Shown: positions 39,676 to 49,745, counted from the stretch's first letter. The stretch is 64,000 bases of DNA from Diplonema papillatum (GCA_030068145.1 JAPJBO010000286.1:62001-126000); one strand, 5' to 3'. The notes: generated by a model not told the origin, from the sequence alone. A program made the numbers and translations.

Positions 39676-40015
39676 ATTAGGGCGGAAACAACCCGCACCA
39701 CGTGAAGCACCGCAAGTGTTGCGAAACCCAAGCACTACTCTACGAGAAAATACATAAAAACGCGGACAACGGTACGGGCTACAAGGCAACCCCTACCCAA
39801 CTTGTAGAACGTGGGGGGCCCAAGAATACACTCCACGAAGGAATGTACTTGGTGTCGGTCACAAACAGTCCCGGACACGGCTTGCCATAACCCGTGCACT
39901 AAATATACAACCCGTAACCATTTAGCCCTTTCTTGCTCTAAGAGCCCATTCATGAACGGTCACACGGAGACCCTAAAACCCCGGAATTTCAAGCGAACTT
40001 TACCTTTAAGAATTA
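39676..40015 (+). repeat. family D repeat, tandem copy
   Basis: Repeats 39315-39668 (GGGCGGAAACAACCCGCACC, GGCTACAAGGCAACCCCTAC, CTTGGTGTCGGTCACAAACA) and ends GCGAACTTTACCTTTAAG. It lies head to tail with the previous copy, inside the CAP intron. Confidence 0.85.
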
Positions 40016-40203
40016 TCCTCCTCTTGGAGGGTCCTCTAGGTGTGCTTTTGAGGTTCTCATACTTCAACCCTCTTTTGTCCACTATATTATCAAGTGCGTT
40101 GTAGTGCAGACAGCGGCGGGCAATAGCGCTGCAAATTCGGACGAGTTCGGAGGGACCGACTCACGAATATACTCCAAAACGAAGCCGACCATACATTCCA
40201 CAG

Positions 40204-40713
40204 GGAGAAGTCGGGAAGGCAACCGACTTTGCGGAGCTGGAGAGGAAGAAGGCAGCGAGGCAAGAGGAGCTCGAGAAGAAGAAGCGGGCAGGATACAGCT
40301 CAGCCGCAGTGAAGGAGCCGAAGTTGGCGTTGGAAGGCAAGCTGTGGAAAATCGAGAACCAACTGGGAACGAAGTTGGACAGGAAGAACGACGTCTTGAA
40401 GGACTGCGACATGAAACAGTCCATCGCGCTCGACGGGTGTGAGAACTACGTTCTCGAAGTTGAGAACAAGATCAACATGATCAGCATCTCGAACTGCAAG
40501 AACGTCGGCATCATGGTGAAGAACGATGTCGTAGCCAGCATTGAGGTGTCGCGAGGTGAAAAGATCGAAGTGCTGGCCGGCGGGAAGCTGCCCAGCTTCA
40601 TCCTGGACCGGAGCAACGAGGTCATGCTGTACACCAACGAGAAGAGCAGGGACGTCGAAATCACCAGCTGCGCCTGCACGTGCGTCAACGTGACCTTCTC
40701 AGACGAGACAGGG
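40204..40713 (+). CDS. CAP: cyclase-associated protein (CAP), exon 2 with the CARP domain
   Basis: 170 codons, phase 0 on both sides. It encodes a charged helix (FAELERKKAARQEELEKKKR), then the β-helix C-terminal domain: LEGKLWKIENQ, CDMKQSIALDGCENYVLEVE, NKINMISISNCKNVGIMVKN, VVASIEVSRGEKIEVLAGGK, then LPSFILDRSNEVMLYT and SRDVEITSCACTCVNVTF. These match the repeated β-strand pattern of CAP C-terminal domains, which bind actin monomers and dimerise. The donor at 40714 is GTATGC. Confidence 0.92.
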
Positions 40714-41661
40714 GTATGCTTGACTTATTGACCTGCTGCCTGTTGAAACATCAAGTCATGGAGACCCAGACTTCCACGCGTATTGTGCCAAACTCCAAAA
40801 AGGGTTCGCATGGTGACCCCTCTAACATAAAGGTACCTGCCGAACCAGCACTACTTGAGCGGAAGAAGATACAAAAATCTGATATTACTCCGTGCCGTGG
40901 TGGGACATGAGCCCTGCACGATAGAAGCGTCCGAACAACCACACGAGATCAGGTACCAAGAGGTACCAAGTAGCAAGACCAAGTATCCGACTATGAGACT
41001 AGTGCCAGTTAGAACACACCTTACATGTGCTTCCGAGTTAGATCACACCTTTGCCGTGCTTCCAAGATAGAACATGCCCTATTTGTGCTTCCAAGTTAGA
41101 ACACACCTTAGTGTGGTTCCAAGTTAAATCACACCTTCGTCATGCTTCCCCGTCAGAACATACCTTATTCGCGCTTCCAAATTAGAACACGCCTTACGCG
41201 TGCTTCCAAGTTAGATGACGTGCTTCCAAGTTAGAACACACTTTATTTGTGCTTCCAAGTTAGAACACACTTTATTTGCGCTTCCAAGTTAAATCACACC
41301 TTCGTCATGCTTCCACGTCAGAACATACCTTATTCGCGCTTCCAAATTAGAACACGCCTTACGCGTGCTTCCAAGTTAGATGTCGTGCTTCCAAGTTAGA
41401 ACACACTTTATTTGCGCTTCCAAATTAAATCACACCTTCGTCATGCTTCCACGTCAGAACATACCTTATTCGTGCTTCCAAGTTAGAACACGCCTCATGC
41501 GTGCTTCCAAGTTAGATGACGTGCTTCCAAGTTAGAACACACCTTATTTGGGCAAATCACACCTTCGTCATGCTTCCACGTCAGAACATACTTTATTCGC
41601 GCTTCCAAGTTAGAACACACCTCATTTGTGCATCCAAGCGACAACACACCTTCTTCCTCAG
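40714..41661 (+). other. second intron of the CAP gene
   Basis: Donor GTATGC, acceptor CTTCCTCAG ending at 41661. Most of it is the tandem array at 40990-41650. Phase 0. Confidence 0.85.
40990..41650 (+). repeat. tandem array of a ~30-bp unit with higher-order structure
   Basis: The unit is GTGCTTCCAAGTTAGAACAC followed by ACCTTATT. About 22 diverged copies. A block of about 150 bases (CATGCTTCCACGTCAGAACA, CGCCTTACGCGTGC, TTAGATGACGTGC, AAATCACACCTTCGT) is repeated three times, so the array grew in multi-unit steps. It ends 12 bases before the acceptor of CAP exon 3. Confidence 0.92.
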
Positions 41662-41778
41662 GGACCAGACGCCGACCCGATCGAGCGCCCTGTTCCGGAG
41701 CAGTTCGTGACGAGAATCGTTACAGGTGCCGACGGCCACCCGAAGCTCGAGACGGGACCCATGGAGCACGCGGGGTGA
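41662..41778 (+). CDS. CAP: cyclase-associated protein (CAP), terminal exon
   Basis: 38 codons and TGA at 41776-41778. It encodes GPDADPIERPVPEQFVTRIV and ends HPKLETGPMEHAG. The signature P(I/V)PEQF and the C-terminal 'LeT..sEhaG' are the conserved end of CAP proteins, so this short exon completes the gene at 322 residues (114 + 170 + 38). Phase 0 joins exon 2 to give SDETG-GPDAD. Confidence 0.92.
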   Translation, partial: GPDADPIERPVPEQFVTRIVTGADGHPKLETGPMEHAG

Positions 41779-41857
41779 CCGCGCTCCCGCACGAAATACG
41801 CGCAGATTTTCCTTCTGTCCTCTCTTCCGTCTTTATTCCAGGGTGGGGGGGGAGGGT

Positions 41858-41904
41858 CTCCCCCTAGGCATAGTGGTCAAACGATTCACTATGCCTAGGG
41901 GGAG
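41858..41904. repeat. 18-bp perfect inverted repeat with T tract, 80 bp past the CAP stop
   Basis: CTCCCCCTAGGCATAGTG, an 11-base loop, then the exact reverse complement, followed by CGCTTTTTTTC. It may be a small element remnant or a structure in the CAP 3' UTR. Confidence 0.7.
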
Positions 41905-41919
41905 CGCTTTTTTTCTCTT

Positions 41920-42389
41920 CGAATAAGCACCTGCTTTGTAGGAAATACTCGAGGAGGCCGCCAGTCGCAAAATCTTAAAGATCTTCCACGCCGGTGACGA
42001 GAGCCCCAGGAATGCTACATCAGTCCAAATCTCAAAGGAGGAACGTGCTGCGGTCCCGTACGAATCACAGGTAAATCTGGGTTCAGTGCCGGGACGTGAT
42101 CGTTCACCAAAACAGACCAACACGGTGCACTAGTCATTGGAAATACAGCGTCATCTTACTAGTGAAAATGGCTTGTTAGTGCCACTAGTAAGAATGACTA
42201 GTAGCATTAGTTTTGAACTTGCTACAGCAGCAACTAAATTTTAGCAACGTTTAGTGTGTGACTAGTAAGATCACTAGTAGATGACTATTGAATGGCATGA
42301 CTAGCGTGCTGTGAACTTTTGTAGACCTCCCCCCCCCCACATCCTTCTAGCCCGTCGAAATAAGCACCGGGCGGCCCCTCCGAGTATTT
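41920..42389 (+). repeat. family A solo repeat interrupted by a hairpin element
   Basis: CGAATAAGCACCTGCTTTGT to CCGAGTATTT, diverged, with an extra 55-base segment in the A part. The core (GTGATCGTTCACCAAA) is changed. The B part is split at about 42128 by the element listed next. A second copy follows head to tail. Confidence 0.8.
42128..42315. mobile_element. hairpin-type short element, word ACTAGT
   Basis: The ends GCACTAGTCATTGG and CATGACTAGCGTGC are inverted, and ACTAGT or a variant occurs eight times within 190 bases in both senses. It interrupts a family A copy, so the insertion limits are clear on both sides. Confidence 0.7.
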
Positions 42390-42394
42390 TCTTT

Positions 42395-42609
42395 TGTATA
42401 AGCACCTGCTTTGTAGGAAATACTTGAGGAGGCTGCCAGCTGCAAAAGATCAAAGGAGGTAAATGTGCTGTAGCCCACACGAAACACAGGTGAATCTGGG
42501 TTTAGTGGCGGGCGTAAGCGTTCAACAGAAAAGACCCATTTTGTAGTTGTATTGTTTCTCCCCCTCTAGCCTCCTTCGAAGTAAGCACAAGGCAGCCCCT
42601 CGAGTATTT
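42395..42609 (+). repeat. family A solo repeat, tandem to the previous copy
   Basis: TGTATAAGCACCTGCTTTG to CCTCGAGTATTT, nearly identical to 3770-3984. Confidence 0.88.
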
Positions 42610-43130
42610 CTGCTTCAACCGTTCTGTTTCCTTGCGGCGTGTGCACCTATAAAGTGGACCTGGGTCTCCTCGGTCAGGCGCTGCCAGCGCCCACACCCCC
42701 CCTTTCGGTGGTCATTGGCAGCAACCGTGCCGGGTTAGACTGTCCCGATCTTGTACCATTGCACGCTACTAAGGCAGCAACATTGCTTGCTGGGGGTTGG
42801 CAGGTCCAATACTCATTGGACCCACTGCGCGCTGAGAGTGTGCACTGGCATCTTCTGGGCGTCGGCACGGCCCACAACCGCCCGTTAGTTTATGACAGGC
42901 CACCCCCTGAGCAAAAGGGAGCTGCCATCGACCCCCAACTTGCTTTTTGGTCAACGGCCGTCATATTGCGGCTTTCCGCGGCTTTCGGCAAGCACCAGCA
43001 CACTAAGAAGTGCACTGGTCTTTGTGTGCAATGCAACACCACCGGATTCTAACCGTGCGGTTTACCTGACAGATAGAAGGTGGGGCTACCGCCAGTCACT
43101 CTGGACTTAAGTCTGACTGGCAGCATCTTG
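42610..43130 (+). other. unidentified open frame 42639-43052
   Basis: 137 codons, GC-rich, with fairly natural composition (LGLLGQALPAPTPPLSVVIG, AGGWQVQYSLDPLRAESVHW). It could be a gene fragment or a captured exon. No domain recognised. The reverse strand is also open for 67 codons. Confidence 0.25.
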
Positions 43131-43133
43131 TTA

Positions 43134-43425
43134 TACACGGTGAACTCCAGCAACTTTTGCTCGAGTGAAACCAGGCTCTCCGAAAGCGGGTTTGCCACAC
43201 ACCCGCGAATAGGGTGTGCACACCCTATTGCACACCCTATTTCACACCCTATTTCACACCCTATTTCACACCCTATTTCACACCCTATTTCACACCCTAT
43301 TTCACACCCTATTTCACACCCTATTTCACACCCTATTTCACACCCTATTTCCGGGTGTGGTCACCCCCGCACTTGAGGCCGGACTGTAGCTCGAGCAAAA
43401 GTTGCTGGAGTTCGCCGTGTAGGGC
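43134..43425. mobile_element. 12-bp satellite enclosed by ~32-bp inverted repeats
   Basis: ACACGGTGAACTCCAGCAAC plus TTTTGCTCGAG on the left is answered on the right by CTCGAGCAAAAGTTGCTGGA plus GTTCGCCGTGT. Between them are about twelve copies of CACACCCTATTT (43215-43350). It has the layout of a foldback element whose middle is a satellite. Confidence 0.75.
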
Positions 43426-43564
43426 AACGCTGCCTGAAGAGAGTGCCCCATCGCGCTGCATGAACAGTTTCGCACTGTACCTTCGTCGCTCCTGCGTCTG
43501 GTGCAAAACTTCCGCTTTTGGATTCTACACGATGAAGCCCAGTCTCAGAAGCTAGAGTTAAGGA

Positions 43565-43682
43565 GGTCAACCACGCATGAAATGAAAATCAAAGACTGGC
43601 AAATGAAAGAGACTGGTATTCATAAAGCAAGAACGCTAATCACTAGAGTGAGTCAATCACATTATGAATCGGAGCAGCACTC
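43565..43682 (+). repeat. family L repeat, copy 1
   Basis: GGTCAACCACGCATGAAATG, AAAATCAAAGACTGGCAAAT, GAGACTGGTATTCAT and AATCACTAGAGTGAGTCAAT are also at 58043-58160 and 58675-58792. Confidence 0.85.
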
Positions 43683-44324
43683 CGCTCCAGTCTGCCATGC
43701 ACCCGCAAAGCGGGCGTGACACCCGCCCTCAACTCCAGCTTTAGCTCCAGGTTCTGAGGCTGGGCTTTAGCTTGTGCCTCCGTTCCCCCCTTGCACGTGT
43801 TTGCGCACACGCACGACCACAACGTCTTTGTAGCATTTTCTTCACTAGCAACACTTGAATAAAAAAAAAGAGAGGAGCAGAAGGGGAGACGTAATGCAGA
43901 AGAGGCTGCGCAGAAGGGGGCACCCACTCCGAAGGCCCCCATACCCCACGCGCGGACACCATGGATGAAGCAAAAAAAAAAAAAAAAAAAGAAAACGCAG
44001 AGTCCCCGTTTCTGTTTTGGTGCGTTTTCTCGCAGTTTCCTCGCTGGCCCGGGGAGAGAGTAAACATGGTTTGGTCTAATGACCTGTTTTCTTTTGGCGC
44101 TTCTTTCACACTGGCACTGCAGTTCACGAGACAATTCAGAGCTGCGGCGAGCAGAATGTGACTTCTGCCCCGTGCTCTGAACGACAACGCAAGTCAAGCG
44201 TGAGGAAACGACGAGAGTACCTATGACTCTCTTTTATTGTAGCCAGCTGCTTCGTCTTGTAGACTATGTATCGACAGTGTAGTTAAAGACGCGAATTAAT
44301 GGACCGTGGGTTGGTTCTAACAGA
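43683..44324. other. no recognised gene
   Basis: Around 43730 AACTCCAGC...TCTGAGGCTGGGC is the same repeat word into which the piggyBac element inserted at 56689. A 19-A run starts at 43972. No domain. Confidence 0.4.
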
Positions 44325-44460
44325 TGAACCGAACCATCTCACCTTTAAGGTGGCTTACTGGACGCTAGGGCCTGGTATTGTGCAATGCGTGTCACAGCCA
44401 GTTGGGTGTTCTTGACAAGGGGTTTCACTGGACACTTGAGCGAGGCTTCGTTACATGTTA
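44325..44460 (+). repeat. family H repeat, diverged
   Basis: CATCTCACCTTTAAGGTGGC, GTTGGGTGTTCTTGACAAGG and GTTTCACTGGACACTTGAGC correspond to 60520-60640. Confidence 0.55.
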
Positions 44461-44559
44461 TTGATAAATGAGCATGACTTCGCTTCAGACAGGGTGACGT
44501 AAAGCCATGCACACCGCGGTAGGCAACAAAGATATTCCTCACTTTGAGGGATTGAGGGG

Positions 44560-44835
44560 CCCCAGGGGAGAGTGCAAGATGGTGCAACCACTGTGCACCC
44601 CGAAACCACCTCCACGCGAATGACCGGGGGACGGGTGGTGCCGCCGACGACGCGAGGCTTGTCGTGGGTGCTTAATTCAACCTCGCCGCACGCCGCCCTG
44701 CGCGGGAAGCTCTTCAGGCTCCAGCAGAAGATCGAGGCAGCCGGGTTGGCAGCAAAGTTCCCATTGAAGGAGGAGGTTGCCTTCGCGCAGAGAGCGCCAT
44801 CCACCCTTCGTAGAGCAGTTACGGGACTCAAAAAT
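44560..44835 (+). pseudogene. duplicated exon fragment, copy 1 (unidentified gene)
   Basis: Encodes TTRGLSWVLNSTSPHAALRG, then KLFRLQQKIEAAG. The same segment recurs at 46030-46290 with about 85% identity. This copy has a deletion after EAAG and a stop soon after. I do not recognise the gene. Confidence 0.5.
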
Positions 44836-44914
44836 GCAGTGCGAACACACTGCACTTCGCTTCAGACAGTGAGTAACTTAGAGCCATGCATCGTGACACA
44901 CACACACTCACACA

Positions 44915-45340
44915 CACACGGCAAGAAGCGGAGATTGTACTGCCCCTGCCAAACGTGCGCACGAACAACGTCGCGGAGTATGAAGGACTCCTGGCTAGCT
45001 TAGAGCTCCTTCAGCAAGTAAGAGTCGAGCGGGAAGTGCGCTGCGTGGTCCGCGGTGTCTCCGCCCTCGCAGTGGGCCAAGTGACACGACGAACAAGTTG
45101 CTCTGAGCAGCTAAGGCCGATGCTCACCCGCGTAAGTACCGCATAAGCGCCATCCAGCAGCGGTTCCAAGTGGCAGTCGAACACGTTCGGCGGGAGCGCA
45201 ACCGCGATGCGGACGCGCTCAGCAACGCGGCGATGGACGTAGTGCAGCGGAGCCGGCCACCCCGACAGGAGCAGATGCTGCTGCTGCGACAGTTGCAGAA
45301 GTCACTCCTTGGGAAGGCACTGAGCCTGATTGAGCTGTGA
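44915..45340 (+). pseudogene. broken RNase H domain (retroelement-type)
   Basis: Frame one gives VRTNNVAEYEGLLASLELLQ and then VVRGVSALAVGQV. After a one-base shift near 45130, another frame gives KYRISAIQQRFQVAVEHVRR, then ERNRDADALSNAAMD. The 'NN.AEYe.L..gLe' helix and 'HV.Re.N..AD.L.N.AmD' end are typical of the RNase H family found in plant-type and LTR retroelements. The catalytic Asp of the usual GDS motif is Val (GVSA), and the N-terminal strand with the first Asp is missing. It is therefore inactive. It is preceded by a CA run and lies between the two copies of the unidentified exon. Confidence 0.7.
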
Positions 45341-45965
45341 AACTCATACACGAAGGTGACGAAGCGGCCATGGCACTTCGGGTTCGACACGCCGACGACC
45401 ATACTTACGTCGCTTGGAGGGACCATTGTGCGGGGAGTATCGTGCAGATCACGAGAGCGGCCGAGGACGTTATCCTGGGTGTCAGGGAGCATGTACAAAG
45501 CGATCACTTTTCTGCAGAGGAGACACCGCTGTTCCCGCAGCACCTGGCATGGGCCGCTACTTTTCAGCCGGAGGAAACATACCCCGAAGGATGGTCGCAA
45601 CCCGGAGCCAGACGGGCGAGGTCGCAAAACGTCGACGAATACCGCAGGGAAGGAACTCGAAGGGAAGCCCCACGGAGCCCGGTTAGACCCCAGGAGAAGG
45701 AGGGCCCGGGCGGACGAGAAGTCAAGGAACTTGTGTGCGCGCGACGCAGCCGACAGTGCCCACGTCCAGAAGCCGAACGCTGCCGACCCCATGGACTAGA
45801 GCGGTGCAGAGAGACGGAGGAAGAAAGACCATGCTGCCTCAAGCACCACTCCGGCCCGCATGAAACTCCAGGCCCCCATCAGCAGCCCGGGGGAGCATCG
45901 GCAGAACCTAGAAGAAACCGCGCGTGGACGCACTCGCTAAGAGGGGGCGCCACGTTAAAATAGGT
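45341..45965 (+). other. open frames downstream of the RNase H fragment, unidentified
   Basis: A 208-codon frame and a second frame containing MVATRSQTGEVAKRRR overlap. 'TRSQTG' is often seen in retroelement polyproteins, but that alone is not evidence. The stretch may be further decayed element sequence. Confidence 0.25.
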
Positions 45966-46029
45966 TCTTAACACACACACGGCAGGAAAAAAAGATACGT
46001 CCACTTTGAGGGATTGAGGGGTTCCAGGG

Positions 46030-46440
46030 GAGAGTGTAAGATGGTGCAACCACCGTGCACTTCACCCCGAAACCACCTCCACGCGAATGACCGGTGGACG
46101 GTGGTGCCGCCGACGACGCGAGGCTTGCTGTGGGTGCTTAATTCAGCCTCGCCGCACGCCGCCCTGCGCCGGAAGCTCCTCAGGCTTCAGCAGAAGATCG
46201 AGGCAGCGGGGGGCAGCTGGCCCAAGCGGAGGAGCCACAGCGCGGGCGAGGTTGCCTTCGCGCCGAGGGCCCCGTGCACTCCTCTGCATCAACCACGGCC
46301 AGCCTCGTCGCAGCACCATCCGCCGCAGGCAGAGGGTGAAGGCGAAGGCAAGCGGAAGAAGGTCGGCAGTGTGTCTTCGCGGCTGTACAGTGGCGCACCG
46401 GCCAGGCACGTGAAGGCAGGGGCCTCGAACAGGTACGACA
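46030..46440 (+). CDS. unidentified gene, exon with the longer copy of the duplicated segment
   Basis: The frame reads TTRGLLWVLNSASPHAALRR, KLLRLQQKIEAAGG, a low-complexity linker, then GKRKKVGSVSSRLYSGAPAR and HVKAG. The helix and the 'RLY..A..R' segment look like real protein, and they are conserved in the shorter copy at 44560. A following frame segment, DESFAERFYAQRLKRQKHVA, begins the next repeated block. I cannot name the family. Confidence 0.35.
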
Positions 46441-46489
46441 GCAGCCCGGTTGCCTTGTGGAGCGGTGCGCTGAGGTGTGGCTCGGTGGA

Positions 46490-48060
46490 CCCGTGGGGGC
46501 AGGATGACTGCGCAAAAGCTTGCCACCGCACGTCGGCCGACGAGTCGTTCGCCGAGAGGTTCTACGCGCAGCGGCTGAAGAGGCAGAAGCACGTGGCCGA
46601 GGCTGCCGTCGCGCGGTTTGCGCCGCCGTGTTGCGGCAAGAAACTCAACGCTTCCTCGACGCGTGCTATTGCACACCGCTTGTGCGTTGCTGACACAGCT
46701 CTGCGTAGACAACGACATGAGAAGGCCCTCGCCGCCTTGTGACCTGCAGCAAGGCGTAGAAATGGCAGACGGCTCTAGAGAACGACATGCGAAAGCCTTT
46801 GCCACCTCGTCACAATTAGAAGACGCTGGCGGCGGCTCTAGACAGCGAAGGCCCTTGCCGCCTTGTGACCAGCAGCAAGGCGTAGAAGGCTCGTCGGCCC
46901 ACCCTCAGAAGCTTGGAGACTTCCCGTGCTTCAGGACAACAGCCCGGAGCTGCGGTGTGACCTGGGGGCAGGATGACTGCGCAAAAGCTTGCCACCGCAC
47001 GTCGGCCGACGAGTCGTTCGCTGAGAGGTTCTACGCGCGGCGGCTGAAGAGGCAGAAGCACGTGGCCGAGGCTGCCGTCGCGCGGTTTGCGCCGCCGTGT
47101 TGCGGCAAGAAGCTCAACGCTTGCTCGACGCGTGCTGTTGCACTGCGTAGACAACGACACGAGAAGGCCCTCGCCGCCTTGTGACCTGCAGCAAGGCGTA
47201 GAAATGGCAGACGGCTCTAGAGAACGACATGCGAAAGCCTTTGCCACCTCGTCACAATTAGAAGACGCTGGCGGCGGCTCTAGACAGCGAAGGCCCTTGC
47301 CGCCTTGTGACCAGCAGCAAGGCGTAGAAGGCTCGTCGGCCCACCCTCAGAAGCTTGGAGACTTCCCGTGCTTCAGGACAACAGCCCGGAGCTGCGGTGT
47401 GACCTGGGGGCAGGATGACTGCGCAAAAGCTTGCCACCGCCACGTCCGCCGACGAGTCGTTCGCTGAGAGGTTCTGCGCGCAGCGGCTGAAGAGGCAGAA
47501 GCACGTGGCCGAGGCTGCCGTCGCGCGGTTTGCGCCGCCGTGTTGCGGCAAGAAACTCAACGCTTGCTCGACGCGTGCTGTTGCACAACGCTTGTGCGTT
47601 GCTGACACAGCTCTGAGGAGACAACGACATGAGAAGGCGCCGCCTTGTGACCAGCAGAGTCGCGGCCCTGACGGCTCTGGGCACCGACATGCGAAAGCCC
47701 TTGCCATCTTGTCACAAGCAAGTACACGGCGCTAGACAAGCAGCAAGGCGTAGATGGCGCTGCACAGCTGACATGCAAATCCCTTGTCACCTTGTCACAA
47801 ACAAGTACACGGCGCTAACGGCTCTACACAACGACATGAGAGGTCTCTAACCGCCTTGTGACCAACCACAGCAAGACGTAGAAGGCTCGGTCGGCCCACC
47901 CTCAAGCTTGAAGACTTCCCGTGCTTCAAGACAATAGCGGAGCTGCGGGCAGCACGACTGCGCAAAAGCTTGCCACCGCACGTCGGCCAGCGAGTCGTTC
48001 GCCGACGCGGCTGAAGAGGTAGAAATACGTGGCCGAGGCTGCCGTCGCGCGGTTCGTGAA
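46490..48060 (+). repeat. four tandem copies of an exon-bearing block (~440-550 bp)
   Basis: Each block starts near GGCAGGATGACTGCGCAAAA (46499, 46970, 47410; a shortened form at 47950) and includes codons for SADESFAERFYAQRLKRQKH and VAEAAVARF. It then has a tail of ~60-bp subrepeats (GACATGAGAAGGCCCTCGCC, GCCTTGTGACCTGCAGCAAG, GCGTAGAA). Blocks two and three are almost identical over 430 bases. Block four is diverged and shifted. The coding part may be a real exon of the upstream gene. Confidence 0.8.
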
Positions 48061-48360
48061 GGAGAAGTGTCAGCAGCTCAAGTCGAAAGCGCAACCTCAG
48101 CCAATATTTTTCTATTATCGCCCCCACGACTGCCACGCTAGCCGACTTCATGACAACTCGCTCTCCGAGGATTCGCATACCAATCGACGCATGCAGGAGC
48201 TATGAGCGGGAATTTTGCAAATCGCAGAGAAGTCTAGAGCGCGAGTGCTGCCGTGTTGCGGTGTGCTGTTGCACAACGCTTGTGCGTTGCTGACAGATCT
48301 GAGGAGAACGACATGAGGAGGCCCTTTCCGCCTTGTGACCAGCAGCAAGGCGTAGAAGTT
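48061..48360 (+). repeat. outlying piece of the 46.5-48 kb block
   Basis: CCGTGTTGCGGTGTGCTGTT, GCACAACGCTTGTGCGTTGC, GACATGAGGAGGCCCTTTCC and CTTGTGACCAGCAGCAAGGC are block parts. The same ~60-bp subrepeat reappears in reverse at about 49020-49130. Confidence 0.65.
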
Positions 48361-49531
48361 GAGCTCTGTTCACTGCACGCGACCATTTGTCGGGCAGTCG
48401 CGCCGCAGCTTCATTACGTTGCGTTTTCGTGTATTTGGACTTGCACATCCGTGCGTTTTCGCAGTGCATACACAGCCGTGTCAGCAACGCACAAGGGAAT
48501 CTCTACCGGCTAGCCTCAGTGTTGGGCATTGCAGTAGGAAATGCAGGCATTGCGGCAGCGGTTTTCGTTCAATGAGAGGAAAGGAATGAACAAATCCGAA
48601 TAACAACTTACGATGGGATGATACCCCAAGGGTACTTTGGACACCCTGCGGGGTCACGGGAACAAGGTGGGAGGGCTCTCACGAAGTACTCGTGGACGGC
48701 TAGGAAAACGGCCGACAAATTCGCCCCGCGTCCCGCCAATCCTGCCACTGGGCGGGTGGGAGGGAAAACAAAATGTTTCCCCCGTAGAACAGACACCCTG
48801 TATGTAGATTCGTCAAGTCTCGCAGTTTCCCTCGGAAAATCCATGATATATATATGTTGTGAACCACCGCGTGTAGAGTAAGCGTGCTTCTCCGAAAGGC
48901 ATCGGGCTCGGAGCCCGCTGAGCCACACCTGTTGTCGTAAACGCACGGAAGAGTATCAAGCCTGTGAGTGCGCAGCAGCCTTGCGCGCCTTGCAGCCAGG
49001 GTTTTGCGGCGCAAAATCCTTGTCACAAGACGGCAAGGGCTTTCTCACATCGTTTATCAACAGCGTCTACTTGTTTGTGACAAGGTGGCAACGGCCTTCG
49101 CATGTCGTTCTTTAGAGCCGTCTGCCACTCCTTGTTCTCCCTTCACGCAAGGGACGTAACCTCGCTAACCACATCCCAGCCCCTCCCCGCATTTACACGT
49201 ACAGGCTTCTTGCTCATACAACGGATTACCAACACCTAGCAAAGTGACTGGGTTGCTCCCTTCGTTTTTGATCGTGTCTTGAAAGCCGAAGCATAACTAT
49301 TACAAACGGCCGCCTGACGTGTTCAGCACTGAGTTCTTTTGAGTACATGAACCGCGTGGATTAGCATGCACTGTGTTCAGCATGGCGTGTTTTCCAGGAG
49401 ATTTCGGAAAGAATCCCGGACAGTCTCGTGAAGTAATGACACGCTGATGCACACAGTCGTTGTGCATGCGGCTAGATCCAAGTAGAGGGGGAAGGGAGAA
49501 ACGATACAACCGCAAAATCGGTCTTTTTTTT
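48361..49531. other. no recognised gene
   Basis: Apart from the reverse subrepeat (GACAAGGTGGCAACGGCCTT, CGCATGTCGTTCTTTAGAGC) at 49076-49125 I see nothing shared and no domain. Confidence 0.4.
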
Positions 49532-49745
49532 TGTATAAGCACCTGCTTTGTAGGAAATGCTTGAGGAGACTGCCAGTTGCGATAGACCGAGGAGGTAAAT
49601 GTGCTGTAGCCCACACGAAAACACAGGTAAATCTGGGTTTAGTGGCGGGCGTAAGCGTACAACAAATGACCCACTTTGTAGTTGTATTGTTTTCTCCCCC
49701 TCTAGCCTCCTTCGAAATGAGCACAAGGCAGTCCCTCGAGTATTT
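49532..49745 (+). repeat. family A solo repeat
   Basis: TGTATAAGCACCTGCTTTG to CCTCGAGTATTT; core GTAAGCGTACAACAAA. Near consensus. Confidence 0.88.

Larger units (their letters stand above)
33770..40203 (+). other. 6.4-kb first intron of the CAP gene
   Basis: Donor GTGTGC at 33770, acceptor CATTCCACAG ending at 40203, phase 0 on both sides. It carries a ~100-bp tandem array (33780-34310), family J and E repeats, the 153-bp tRNA-like array, a 17-bp array and several family D and K repeats. The 190 bases before the acceptor are repeated in diverged form at 38745-38930. Confidence 0.75.

Noticed and set aside
43214..43376. Repeat peptide frames such as (HPIS)n and (YFTP)n
   Set aside because: Translations of the 12-bp satellite.
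45414..45686. Retroelement integrase or chromodomain suggested by 'MVATRSQTGE'
   Set aside because: A single short motif without any catalytic signature.
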